Shown here in pieces: positions 23,024-33,399 of a stretch of DNA of 64,000 bases. The translations under genes were made by a program, and so were the position numbers. The notes beneath the pieces were generated by a model that did not search any database, was not told the DNA's origin, and was given only the letters and a program-made list of their open reading frames with translations. Position 1 is the first letter of the stretch, and each line of letters opens with the position of its first letter. The stretch lies in contig MU006217.1 of assembly GCA_010093685.1 (NCBI GenBank), forward strand, positions 1,967,644-2,031,643, in the 5' to 3' direction. The stretch comes from Ophiobolus disseminans. Taxonomy: Eukaryota > Ascomycota > Dothideomycetes > Pleosporales > Phaeosphaeriaceae.

Positions 23024-23542
23024 ACAGTTATAGAGGAAGACCCGCTATAGAGGCTAGGGGTATACGCGAGACATTACTAGCTCCATCTCAATGCAATCAG
23101 AGTCTGAACGTGTTTGCTTTCTAAATGCGCACTGCTCTTCATGTTTCTAGTAAGTCTTGCGAAGATGCGGAGCCTCGGAGGTGGTGCCCCGCGTTGCCCC
23201 TCACCATCCTCGTCAATACGCCATTGTTTACACTCGCTTCGAGAGCTCGTTCAATGCCACCTTGCGAAGAAGCTTGCGCAACCAATCGTATTACCGAAGA
23301 AGGCGCCTGTCATACGCTTGGGCAAGCGATCTCTCACTGGCGGGAGCTCCTGCATCGCGGGCTTGGCGCGGTTGCAATAGCTTCGTAGAAAGTTCTGGCA
23401 GCTTACGGTACCTGCACCTTTTCTTCAGCCTCGCCCCACATTGAAGCTTCAATCGACGTGACAACCCTTGCTGGTGCATTCTGTACATTCTGAACACCTT
23501 ACCGGAACTCCTCTTTCCCTAGCAAAGCTTCAATCAGCTGTC
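23024..23542. other. Intergenic, no gene seen
   Basis: Spacer of 519 bases between two plus-strand genes. Short open frames in all three plus frames overlap each other without family resemblance. It presumably contains the terminator of the IFRD gene and the promoter of the Cyp40 gene. Confidence 0.5.
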
Positions 23543-24969
23543 ATGGCAGGCACAAGTACGTCGTACACCAAACTCGAAGATTCGACTCGCGCTCGAGACA
23601 CATCTGAGAGCGGAGACTGACATGATTCCAGAGCGCTCCCGCTGCTTCTTCGACATCACAATTGGCGGCATAAAAGCCGGCCGTGTCGCTTTCGAGCTCG
23701 TACGTTCGCAACAACACACCGCAAGCGCCCATCTAACGCTGATGTAGTACGACGACATTGTCCCCAAGACTGCCGAGAACTTCCGCGCACTATGTACCGG
23801 CGAGAAGGGCGTGGGCAAGGCTGGAAAGCCGCTACACTTCAAAGGCTCAGGCTTTCACCGCGTGATAAAGGGCTTCATGATCCAGGGCGGGTAAGAGAGT
23901 CGTTGAAGACAGAGTGGGTATGTGGCTAACAGGAGCAGTGACTTTACACAAGGCAATGGCACTGGTGGTGAGAGCATCTATGGAGAGAAGTTCGAGGATG
24001 AGAACTTTGAGGTGCTGCACGAGAAGCCCTTCCTGCTGAGCATGGCGAATGCTGGTCCCGGTACGTTTTGAATCGTCGAAACGGGAGCTTCGCAAGCGCA
24101 CGAAGCTTGCAACAAAAGCATTGCTAACAGCAAAATCAGGTACCAATGGCTCACAATTCTTCGTCACGACCGTCCCCACTCCTCACTTGGACAAGAAACA
24201 TGTGGTATTTGGCGAAGTCATCAACGGCAAGAGCATCGTCCGTGAGATCGAGAACCTCAAGACACAGAGCGGCGACAAGCCATGGCATGATGCTGATATC
24301 ATTGGTGTGTCATATCCTTGGGCTGGCGCATATCACAACCGCTGACTCTGTCTAGACTGCGGTGAACTTACCGGCGACGACTACGTAAAGGCCACCGAAA
24401 AGATTGCAGACGTAACCGGCGACCCATACGAAGACTTCCCCGAAGACCAAAAGTCCGGCGACGACGAGTGGAAAGGCGAAGAGGTTCTCAAAGTCGCAAC
24501 CGAGCTCAAAGACATGGGCAACGCCGCCTTCAAGAAGCAAGACCTCAAGCTTGGCATCAAGAAGTACGAAAAGGCCCTGCGCTATCTGCACGAATACCCC
24601 GCGCCCCTCGACAACGACCCGGCAGACCTCTTCCCCAAGCTCAACGCCCTCAAGATCAACGTATACTCCAACCTCGCGCTGCTGCAAAACAAGACGAACC
24701 AGTTCCCCGAGGCGCTGGAGAGCGCGACAAAGGCGCTGGATATCGAGGGCATCAGCGAAAAGGACAAGGCCAAGGCGTACTTCAGGCGGGCACAGGCGAA
24801 GGTCGGCAAGAAGAGTGATGAGGAGGCGCTGAAAGATCTGAACGAGGCGATCAAGTATGCGCCGGGTGATGCGGGTATTGTGAAGGAGTTGGAGGGCGCG
24901 AAGAAGAGGGTGCAGGCAAGGAAGGATAAGGAGAAGAAGCTGTACAAGAACGCTTTCAACTTTGATTGA
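23543..24969 (+). CDS. cpr6: Peptidyl-prolyl cis-trans isomerase D (Cyp40 type, cyclophilin plus TPR)
   Basis: Six exons: 23543-23555, 23632-23699, 23748-23890, 23939-24060, 24140-24304 and 24356-24969, 374 residues, usual for Cyp40. The cyclophilin domain (about 1-175) has FHRVIKGFMIQGGDFT with the catalytic Arg, then GTNGSQFF and HLDKKHVVFGEV. His replaces the cyclosporin-contacting Trp of CypA, as in other Cyp40 proteins, so drug affinity should be lower. Three TPR units follow (about 220-350): KDMGNAAFKKQDLKLGIKKY, the NLALLQNKTNQFPEALESA unit and AYFRRAQAKVGKKS. This domain docks the Hsp90 C-terminus. The protein is a cytosolic Hsp90 co-chaperone. The first coding exon is only 13 nt, and five small introns are packed in the cyclophilin half. 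Confidence 0.96.
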
Positions 24970-25230
24970 GCGGAGTGGGAATAGCAGAGAGATATGTCTG
25001 CAGCTATGGGATGTCAAGGAAGGTTAAAGTCATGTTTGTGGAGCATGAACAGTCCATTGCAAAGGAATATGATGCAGGATTTGGTACTATGCCCATGAAT
25101 GGCATTGAATATATCAAATACGAATAAGTTCAAAGCCAAATGAATTGCAATAAACCATGTATTACATCACTAAAACAAACCAACACTCTCGCCATCGGGA
25201 CCAGCCCAGAAGCGCACCATTCTCAAGCCA

Positions 25231-25692
25231 TCAATACCACTTCCACCTCCCCGTCTCCCTCCCCCGCTCCTTCTTACCCCCCACCCACCCCTCCTCCTCC
25301 CCATATATGCAATACCACATAAGACAACACATACACGGAAAACACAGTATCCTCACTACTTGCTGCCCCACCACACCAACCCTTCTCTTAAACGGCATTT
25401 TGCCCTCTTGTCTCTTCCTCTCCCTCTTCGCTTTTTCTTGAGCGGCTTGACGGCGCCGATTTCGTTCCGCGCGCTCTTTACTTCCCACTCGGTTCTCGTT
25501 CACGACGCCCCACATGCCGCGCTTAGCAAAATAGTGCGAGTGCACGAGGACGCAGGCTACACAGGGTAGGCAGAGCCAAGCGAGGGGTGAGAGGGCGCTT
25601 TGGAGATGGGATTTGAAGCGTTGTTTGGAGGGGTGGGGGAGGGGTGGGGTGGTGGTGGAGCGGGCTGGGTTGGGGGGACGGGTGGTGGACAT
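25231..25692 (-). CDS. Small hypothetical membrane protein
   Basis: A single open frame of 153 residues, convergent with the Cyp40 gene (262 bases between stops). Two hydrophobic Cys-rich segments (about residues 33-54 and 112-128) flank a strongly basic Arg/Lys/Gln helix (KERAERNRRRQAAQEKAKRE). The N-terminus is Pro/Thr-rich. No domain is recognised and no function is proposed. The opposite strand is a pyrimidine-rich tract, so part of the composition could come from low-complexity DNA; real coding is more likely than not because the hydrophobic-basic-hydrophobic layout is orderly. Confidence 0.45.
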   Translation of the reverse strand: MSTTRPPNPARSTTTPPLPHPSKQRFKSHLQSALSPLAWLCLPCVACVLVHSHYFAKRGMWGVVNENRVGSKERAERNRRRQAAQEKAKRERKRQEGKMPFKRRVGVVGQQVVRILCFPCMCCLMWYCIYGEEEGWVGGKKERGRETGRWKWY

Positions 25693-27749
25693 TGGGATGG
25701 TTTGTTTTGGGGTTGGGGAATGGAGAGGTTGTGGGGTTGGGGTGCGGTGTGGTGTGGTTGGAGGTTAGGTGACTGCGCCGCACACGTGACCCCGGCTCTC
25801 GCGGTAGGTACTTATACACCCCAAACCGCACATGCCATTGTGTAACAGAGCACTTCAAAAGTTCTGTCAGCAAAGCATGTAGACCTTTGGACATCTTTCT
25901 ACCCTTACAGCGTACTAGGATATCACAGCGCAGAGGTATTTGAATACCCAAGACCTATCCGATTGACACATTATACACGCTTGACGACCTTCTGGCCGCG
26001 CTCGCGGTAGTAATTGCGAGAGTGAGACATGTAGCGCGTTAGAGGTGAAGGGATTCAAGTGCAGAGCTAGGTAGGAGGCCGGCAAGATGTGCAGAGCGGT
26101 AGGTTTGCGAGAAAGATTAGGCAGAAGAAAGGCATCTTGCTGTGAACGTGTACAGCAGCACAGCATCTAGCTGCACATTCTAACCCGCCTTCGAGAATTA
26201 TTCAGATAAGCTTAGGCTCTAAATCGCATAATAGTATCTTATCGCCTTCGAGCACGTACGCATCACAGTAAGCGAAGAAGTCGAAGTAAAGCGTAACGCT
26301 AGTTACATGTGTAGCCATAGTAGGTATGCTACACATGCGATCTGTTAGAGATTCTAGGCTTCCCAACACTACTGTGCTCAGCTGCAATGCTGCTCTAGAG
26401 GCAGTCTTCAAGACCTGGCAGATGAGCCAGGGGGCGTATATGTGTACAGCAGATCAATGACCCTGATCACCGCCGAGGGGAAATAATTGCGCAGCGTGCA
26501 TTATCATGATACTTTGAATGCCTCTAGGAGGTGTTATCCAAGTCCAAAAAGCTGTTTGAAAGGGCGCCGTGCGCCGCCTCGTTGCTCCTGTAATCATGAC
26601 TGATTTGAACACCACCACTAGCAACGACATCGCGTTAAATGCTATGTTTTTGAACGAGGGATGTTAATGTGTGTATCTCCAGGCTGCGAATATCTGTTAA
26701 GGTCTGCTCACACGCGCATGTCCGCTGGTGTTACAAGGTAGGCGCAAAAGGACCTCGGGAGTGACGGAGATTGTCATGTGCTACCGGTACCTTGGTACTG
26801 CAAGGCGCTAGTTGACGAGCCGTCTCCTTCCACGTCCACCTGCCATTATACTATGCTTCTTTACGCCTTCACACGGCACACATGAATAGCCAGATGTCAA
26901 CGTCGCCGACTAAAGAGCATAAGTTTCCCTGTGCCGCGGACAGACTTCACCCATTAGCTGGAGACTCCGAGTACTCCAGTCGCCTTCTCCTATCGTCACA
27001 CCAACTAGCTCGACCAGCAGAAACTCATTGCGTTAGCCCTAACAAGATCTCGCAAGGACAGTTGCCACCTGGGAGCAGCATTAAGCAAAGAGATGGCGAT
27101 ACTCGGTCGGGATGTCCGAAAGAGGGTCATGAAGTCGACGTCACCGGCTTGCGCTTTTTCGCAGCTAGCAAGTCAAGCCCGATGTACCAGAAGCAAATGT
27201 TCATTGCAGATTTGGAACGCTTTGATGGGCTACAGTACCATGAGATCGTCACTGATGCTCTCGACGCAGGCTTCTGCCTACAAATCGCACATCCTCACCT
27301 GAAGTCAAGACGGACGAGATCAAACCTTCATTTGAAATCATGTACTTGCGGATAGTGGTCGAAATCCAAGATCCCCATGATTAGTCAATGGTGAAGTATG
27401 CAACGCTACACACCGTCTTTGTTCTGAAGCGAGGATTCAGCCCTGGTCGATGAATTGGGGAAGCCGTCTTGGAGAGAGGGGTGTGTGGACTTTTGACGGG
27501 GGACATACACTGAATATGGATACTTTAGCACTCAATGTGGAGCCAGTGGGAGGATACATCATCGCCTGTACCAACAGGTATGACTTTCCTATGGTGGGCG
27601 AGGCTTTAAACAACGCAAGATAGGAAGCTGGACATTGTGACTTTGACACGGTGTAGTGGCCCTGCTATGATATGTAACGTCTCACACTAAGTATCAACGT
27701 GCTGTCAGATAGCGAGTTTGAAAACATACGTTGCTCCCCAAGTCATAAA
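25693..27749. other. Gene-poor region
   Basis: About 2 kb with no secure gene. A 20-codon frame at 25971-26030 (minus) is listed separately. A 157-codon frame (26882-27355, plus) has no family resemblance and no clear promoter or splice context. The stretch 26180-26420 is richer in TA than its surroundings and could be an old mutated repeat, but no ends or coding remnant could be shown. Confidence 0.4.
25971..26030 (-). CDS. Possible 19-residue small ORF
   Basis: ATG at 26030-26028, TAA at 25973-25971. The 19-residue product is basic (MSHSRNYYRERGQKVVKRV). Almost every codon is one that well-expressed ascomycete genes prefer (CAC, CGC, TAC, GAG, GGC, CAG, AAG, GTC), which is unusual by chance in a gene-poor stretch. 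It may equally be an exon of an unrecognised spliced gene, or chance. No homolog is recognised. Confidence 0.2.
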   Translation of the reverse strand: MSHSRNYYRERGQKVVKRV

Positions 27750-29475
27750 CTAGTATATCTCGCCCATGCCTTTTCTTTCTTCCTCTTGCATCTTATCTAT
27801 TTCAGCTTCGCTCTTCTTCTCAGCTTCCACTTCCTCATCGCTCCTTTCCCTATCTTCCTCGCTCTTCTCGACGACCATGTCGCCCTTGAGCGCTTCTTTT
27901 AGTATTGGCCCCGACATGCCCTCCTTGCTAGTGGCGGCCTCGCTTTTCGCGTGCCCTGCGTCGTCGCTGATGGTATCGCCGTCGCCGAGCCGATCGGTTT
28001 TGGTGCCGGTGCCCATGCCGCTTTCCTCTTTCCAACTCTGCTCTGTCTGCCTTCGTTGTAGCTTGCGTTCTTTACTTTGGTGACGTTGTTTCGAGGAGGC
28101 GCGAAGTATTGATCGGTGGTTCTGGAGGTGTTGCATGCCGGGGAAGTAGTCAGAATCGTCCGAGAAGCCCTCGCCTGATGTTTGTGGTGGCTGCAGATGG
28201 CGCGCGATGGCGGCAGTCCTGGGTACGGTGTGCTGGTGCTTTCGGGGTATCGATATTGCGGCTTCTTCTGGTTCGCTGCTCGAGGCGTCGTTGGAAGCAT
28301 CGTTGGGTGAGGCGGGTGGTTCTGGCATGTCCATGTGGTGTATCGCCTTAGTGCTGTACTTTCTCGACAGCTTGGCCGGTGACGGCTCTTCGATTGTTGG
28401 GGTCGGATCTTGACTTGCGACTGGTTGATCTTCCATCTCGCTGTCGACTGTGTCTAGGGAAGACGCTGCGGGGGGGAGCTGATGCTCCTTTGCGCCGAGA
28501 TATTCGATCGTGTTCTTGCGCATGGGTCGCTTTGGCCAATTCTGCCTGTCGTGGTTGCAGCCGTTGACACATCCTCCCCACTTGCGTACGGGTATTGTTG
28601 GGGATGAGGTCGCATTCGACTGCCCCGTGCTGACTGGAGTGGGCCTGCTGGATGTGGAGGACACAGCAGACGAGCCGTTGGCGGCGGTCCGTCGCTTCAG
28701 CTCCGACCATGTCCGTAGCTCGTTCTCCAGTATGTATTTGCCGTTGTTGTCGCTTCGCTTCATGATCATGAACTCGCAGTGGTTGACGTTGCGGAGGTCT
28801 TCAAAGTACTCGACCGACCAGTGGTACCTGTGGGCGTTAGACGGATCTAGAGGCGTAGCATGCGATGGCCACTTACCACTTCATGAGGAAGACTCTCGTC
28901 ATCAAGCCGTGCGTGACTAATACAGCTACACTGGGGAAGTCTTCATCCCCAAACTGCCTCCACAGACTCTCGTTGAAGCCACTGACGCGGTCATATGCGT
29001 CGGCCGCGCTCTCGCCGTCGGGTATGCGGTAGAAGAAGTGGCCATAGTCGGCCCGCTCCTGCCACATGCGCTCCATCTCTGCCGAGCATGGCTGGAAGTT
29101 GCCAAAGTCCTGCTCTCTCAGCCGCGGCTCCTCGAAGACCTTGATCTTGTTGCGCGGGAAGGGCGAGGGCGTGGGGTCATCCGAGGTCAGGGTGCGTAGT
29201 ATGCCTTCGGTGGTCTCACGTGTGCGGCGGTAGGGCGAGGTGAAGAACTGGATGGTGTCGTCGGGCTTGAGCAGCGAGCGCAGCTGGCGTCCAGCTTCTT
29301 CGGCCTGGGTGACGCCATGCGGGGTAAGCTTGACCCTGTGGTCGGGGATGAACTGGTGGATGTCGCGATCCTTGTTTCCCTCCGACTGCGCGTGGCGGAT
29401 CAGTATGATCAGCTATCTCTTGTTAGCTGGGACGCAGCTTTCACGGCTGGGCAAACATACGCGGGGCTTCCCCAT
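27750..29475 (-). CDS. DET1-like histidine-phosphatase (phosphoglycerate mutase) family protein
   Basis: Three exons on the minus strand: 29475-29461, 29412-28877 and 28827-27750, 542 residues. The catalytic phosphohistidine motif is IRHAQSEGN (Arg11-His12), and the second catalytic His is in LVTHGLMTR (about residue 173); HQFIPDH, LTPHGVTQAEEAGRQL and FFTSPYRRTRET are family blocks. The first 230 residues match the fungal DET1/broad-range phosphatase type (yeast Det1 affects sterol trafficking). The remaining 300 residues are a Ser/Pro/Glu-rich, apparently disordered tail ending in an acidic/basic repeat (SEEDRERSDEEVEAEKKSE). The substrate is unknown. The first coding exon has only five codons. 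Divergent from the PRKRIP1-like gene. Confidence 0.9.
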
Positions 29476-29927
29476 CTTGGGCTGTGAATAGTAGAGTTGG
29501 TGTTGAGTCGGTGTACTTCACGGTCATATATAGTGTATGCAGAGGCTACTTTGGCAACAAGAGGAATATATATCGCACAGGCGGGGAGTGGAAATGCACG
29601 TGTTTCATGTTCCTCATGTGCAGCTGAAGCGCGCCGGCTTGGTGGCGCCTTCGCTGGCTGAAGTGCGCTACTGGTCTGTTTGCCCCGCTGTTCCGCGTCG
29701 CGCCCGCAAAAAGTCCAGCCAGCTCGCGTCATCCTTCACGCTGCTTGATAACACCCTTCCTCTGCCTTCCACCATCTACCAAACACCTTCACCACCACCA
29801 CCAGACCGTCGCACCACTCACATCGCCTCGAAATCGAACCCACAGCCCCATCCAGTCTAGCGCGCCATAACCCCGGCTGTCGCAGGCATCCGCGCTCAGA
29901 GTCGCAAACGACTTCACTCACGCCATC
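29476..29927. promoter_or_regulatory. Shared divergent promoter (DET1-like and PRKRIP1-like)
   Basis: Start codons of two divergent genes are 452 bases apart. The stretch next to the plus-strand gene is rich in CCA/CAC repeats, as fungal leaders often are. No defined site was identified. Confidence 0.55.
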
Positions 29928-30527
29928 ATGTCGGAACCCATCCCCGAGTCGATACCCACATCAGCCGACCCGCGCTCCAAGCGGCCCACCAAGAAGCGCG
30001 CCCTCACACCCCGCGACGCCTATGCCTCGTCAGTCGACGCCCTCTTCGCGAAGCCCGACCGCGACATGCACATCCCCACCTCGGCAGTCGGCAAGCTTCT
30101 CTCCGCGCCCCCAGAGATTGTCGCAAATGTCCAGGGCTCAAGCGCCGGTGCTGGCTCGGGCGAGTTCCACGTCTACAAAGCAAGCCGGCGGCGAGAGTAC
30201 GAGCGTCTGCGCCTGATGGACGAGGAGGTGAAGCAGGAGGAGGACGAGAAGTCGGCCAAGGAGCGACGGGAGGAACTGGAGCGCAAGGATCGGGAAAAGA
30301 CGGAGAAGAACCGGCTGAAGCGGGAGAAGGCGCGGTTGAGGAAGGCGAAGCAGGGCAAGAAGGGCGGTGACAGCGAGAAGGAGGGCACGCCAGTACCCGA
30401 TGAGAATGGGAAGCGGAAGATCGTGCCTAAGGCGACACCATATGGCGACGAAGACGAGACGCCAAACGAGGGCGGCGAAGTCAAGAATGTCCAAGAGATT
30501 GGTCTTGTCATTGAAGACGACGCCTGA
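29928..30527 (+). CDS. DUF1168 / PRKR-interacting protein 1-like protein
   Basis: Intronless, 199 residues. It matches DUF1168 (PF06658, PRKRIP1 family): TPRDAYASSVDALFAKPDRD, then GSGEFHVYKASRRREYERLR, then a long Arg/Lys/Glu helix (about residues 95-145) that would form a single helix or coiled coil. In animals PRKRIP1 is a spliceosome component that bridges U2 snRNP and the catalytic core, and an inhibitor of PKR; fungi lack PKR, so a splicing role is the better inference. The C-terminus is acidic. The start ATG has a good context (CCATCATGTC). Confidence 0.92.
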   Translation: MSEPIPESIPTSADPRSKRPTKKRALTPRDAYASSVDALFAKPDRDMHIPTSAVGKLLSAPPEIVANVQGSSAGAGSGEFHVYKASRRREYERLRLMDEEVKQEEDEKSAKERREELERKDREKTEKNRLKREKARLRKAKQGKKGGDSEKEGTPVPDENGKRKIVPKATPYGDEDETPNEGGEVKNVQEIGLVIEDDA

Positions 30528-31684
30528 AACAGCACCAACCTCGAGCGGATGAGCAGCACCTGCATGTACAACAATGATACCCTTTCAATTTCAATATACA
30601 ACTCTTCACTGCATCTTTGCTATCGTTTCGCACATGCGCGCAAGTGCCATTTAGGTAACGACGCTACCTACACATCTGCTAAGCCAGCATGTACCACCTC
30701 CATCGAAGCAGTGCCTAGCTTTAATTACAACACGTCGCACTATTTCGTCAGTCTCACACCATTCATTTATTCCCTACCTTTCTCCTCCTCCAATCTACAC
30801 TCAAGAGTGATTGTCGTACAACACCCAAACACGACCGGCAAAAAACGTGGGATTTATGCCATCACGACCAATTGTTGTCATGCATCACGGCAAAGCTCAC
30901 GGCAATTCGTCGCTAACACCATTAGCCTGTCAATCTTATTGCAACAACACGGCAATTTATGTACGGCGTCCTGTGCATCAGTCTCCGCCTCCACCGTCTT
31001 GTATAGGTGTTGCTGTTACACAACTGGCTGTCTTCGAGCCTCTATTCGCTGAAGCACGCGTTTCAGTGCTCCACAGACTGGATACGCTCCCAGCACCGGC
31101 TACTTCCGACTTTCGCGAATTAAACACCCCCAGGCAAGGAAAGCTCGTGTAGCTCTCCACGCACGCCATTCGACCTCCAATATCTGTTTGTTTCGACTAC
31201 ATCCCTGCGATCGAATGCTGCGCGCTCGCTTACGCAAACTGAAGCGCCGACAATGCGGAGTACCTGGGTCATTGCTCTTGATAGAGTGCAGGACATTTAC
31301 ACGGTACCTGAGCGTAAATTATTCGACCTCGTCATTCTTGCTCAGCGTTGCACGATTTGACGGGGTTCATTAATCGGAGAAATCATGATCGACGGAATTG
31401 GTGCTGCTTGCATGGTTCTGCTCTGCTGGAATTGTTTCGACGCGATATTGAGCCTCGTCTAAAGACCTAGAAGCTCGAGGCCGAGATGCGGGATGTAGAG
31501 TGCTGTGACGTTTTGTGGACTGTTGGAGAGGTGAGGAGAAGGACATGTGAAGATGAGGGAGGTGCGAGGAGCAGGTATAAGAGTAGGCAGTGTTCGTGAT
31601 TGAAGAAACACTGGCAGACAAGTTTGACTTGCATCATTTCCATCACATCTTCGCTCGCTCAATTCTCTCCTACCAGCACTCACC
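30528..31684. other. Intergenic region upstream of the secreted repeat protein gene
   Basis: About 1.16 kb. A 167-codon open frame (30549-31052, plus) begins inside the presumed 3' UTR of the preceding gene and is Ser/Cys/Thr-rich without domain character, so it is not called. The final few hundred bases are the promoter and leader of the gene at 31685. Confidence 0.45.
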
Positions 31685-32363
31685 ATGAAGTTCACATACA
31701 TCGCCCTCCTAGCCATAGGGTACATTCACTCCCCCAATCCCTCCTCCTCCATACCACACCCCATCTAACACACCACAGCGCCATCGCCTCCCCCATCCAC
31801 AACCGCCAACTCCCCTCCCTCTCCATCCCAATCTTCCCCTCGCCCACCGGCCTGCGTACGTCCATCTCACACCCCACCCCATACCACAACACACCCACTG
31901 ACGCAAAGTAGCCGGCGGACCCCGCCCAACACCCATCTTCCCAAGCGGAGGTCCCCGTACGTACCTGCCCCTTCCCCGGCAAGAGGTTGCAACTGACCCA
32001 ACGTGATGTAGCCGCTCCAACGGGTAGTTTCCCTCCCCGACCGACCGGCGGCTTCCGTACGCACGCTCCTGCCATATATACACGTGAAGAGCATATGTAT
32101 TGACGCCGCGTAGCTAACCCAACGGGCGGCTTCCCAGCGTTCCCGAGCGGCGTGCCGCGTCCCACGGGCGGGCCTGGTCCTCGCCCGAGTGGTCCAAGGC
32201 CGAGTGGTGGTCCTCGCCCGAGTGGTGGTCCTCGCCCGAGCGGCGGCCCTGGCATTCGTAAGTTTGTTGTAAAAAGGGAGAGGGATGCTGCTGACGGTGT
32301 GAAGCTGGTGCGCCGAGCCGACTTCCTCCCGCGCCGCCTGCGGTTCCCACGCCTGTTGTTTGA
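31685..32363 (+). CDS. Small secreted Pro/Gly-rich repeat protein encoded by mini-exons
   Basis: Six exons: 31685-31719, 31779-31855, 31912-31956, 32012-32056, 32114-32257 and 32305-32363, giving 134 residues. Residues 1-16 (MKFTYIALLAIGAIAS) look like a signal peptide. The mature part is built of repeated PTGGF, PTGSF, RPTGG and RPSGGP units with no Cys. Introns 2-5 are all phase 1 and split a Pro codon after its first C; donors 2-4 read C|GTACG and acceptors 2-4 end TAG. Exons 3, 4 and 5 are 45, 45 and 144 bases, all multiples of three, so each can be skipped or duplicated without a frameshift. Correct splicing of every intron gives the same composition in every exon and a clean stop, which supports the model. 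No known family is recognised; a wall, mucin-like or effector-like role is only speculation. Confidence 0.82.
32176..32250 (+). repeat. 18-bp coding tandem repeat (RPSGGP units)
   Basis: Within exon 5 the 18-bp unit AGTGGTGGTCCTCGCCCG occurs at 32203-32220 and again, identical, at 32221-32238. Shortened or slightly changed copies lie on either side. It encodes the SGGPRP/RPSGGP hexapeptide and should vary in copy number between strains. Confidence 0.85.
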
Positions 32364-33399
32364 GTGCGGTAGATGTGTGGTGGGTCGTTATCTGTGGTGG
32401 AATTTGTGTTTGTGGGGATTGCGGGACGGGATTGCGGCTTGTGTATATACATTAAAACGTTTCTCAAAGAAATTTTGAGTTTGTTGTTACTTTTGTGAAA
32501 TGCGTGTTGGTGGTATGCTGGGACTTTGTTTTCACAAATGTGATGGCGTGTGTTGGGCATGTCTTTGTGTAGTATTGTGATTGTGTATTGGATGAAATGT
32601 GTAAGGTGGTTAACGCTACCTTGTTCTACTTGAGGTACATTACCTAGGTAGGTAGGTTCTGTGGGAGTGAGACTCCCGTCCCGAGGCCGTGTCGCATCGG
32701 ACTTGCTTGTACAAGAGCAGGCTTAATTGTCAGGCAAGAAGAACATGTAGCATGATGGATTAGATGGGAGGGGAAAGTATCAAGCTTGCGCTAAGAGTGA
32801 GACGACTATCGTGAATCTGCAGCTATCTTACTAATTATTACGCTTGGTCACCTTGCCCATGTTGAGAATCGTATCAGAACATCTTACTTTTTGCACACAC
32901 AACCTCATTTTTCACAAAAGCCACAATTTCGATCAAGCCTTGGTCGGCTCATACATCGTCTGCGGGGTGTGGTGCTTGATTGGTAGCGCGAATAATTGAC
33001 GTAGCGGGGCACAGCAATGACTCCTACCCTGCCTTTCCCATTTCAGCGGTCAACACACCAGCCTTCCAGCATAAAAGAACAGAGTCACTCGCCGCTACGA
33101 CCGAATGGAAGAATATCATGCAATTGTGACTCTGAGATACTGTGGACAGAGTAGCACCTTCCTGAAGTGGTGACTCTGAGCTGGATTGTGGATGCGGGTC
33201 CATCGCAAGCTTGCGGCGCGATGCCTGGTCCCGTGTAAGCCCTTCAACCGCCCTCACTAGAGCGCAACATCTTGAGAAGGATCAATTTGAGTGAATTGCG
33301 CTTTGTATAAGTATAAACCCGTCTTCGTCTCTCAACTTCAATTCAGACATTTCCAAAACACCTGCCTCAATCTCAATTCCTCCACAGCTGCAATCATCG
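32364..33399. other. Intergenic; promoter of the DmpA-like gene at its end
   Basis: About 1 kb without a gene. A TATA-like stretch (TTGTATAAGTATAAACC, about 33303-33319) lies 80-95 bases before the ATG at 33400, followed by a C/T/A-rich leader, a usual arrangement for an expressed fungal gene. Nothing else was recognised. Confidence 0.5.

Noticed and set aside
24352..25017. 221-codon minus-strand frame
   Set aside because: It lies antisense to the last exon of the Cyp40 gene, whose TPR repeats are unmistakable.
26882..27355. 157-codon plus-strand frame
   Set aside because: Composition and codon use are not gene-like, and no similar family is recalled. Conservation in relatives would change this view.
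30549..31052. 167-codon plus-strand frame after the PRKRIP1-like gene
   Set aside because: Starts in the presumed 3' UTR, is rich in Ser/Thr/Cys with no domain, and overlaps another frame of similar length.
31692..32255. 187-codon Pro/Gly-rich frame on the minus strand
   Set aside because: It is the antisense of the mini-exon repeat gene; the plus strand has a signal peptide, consistent splice sites and uniform composition in all exons.
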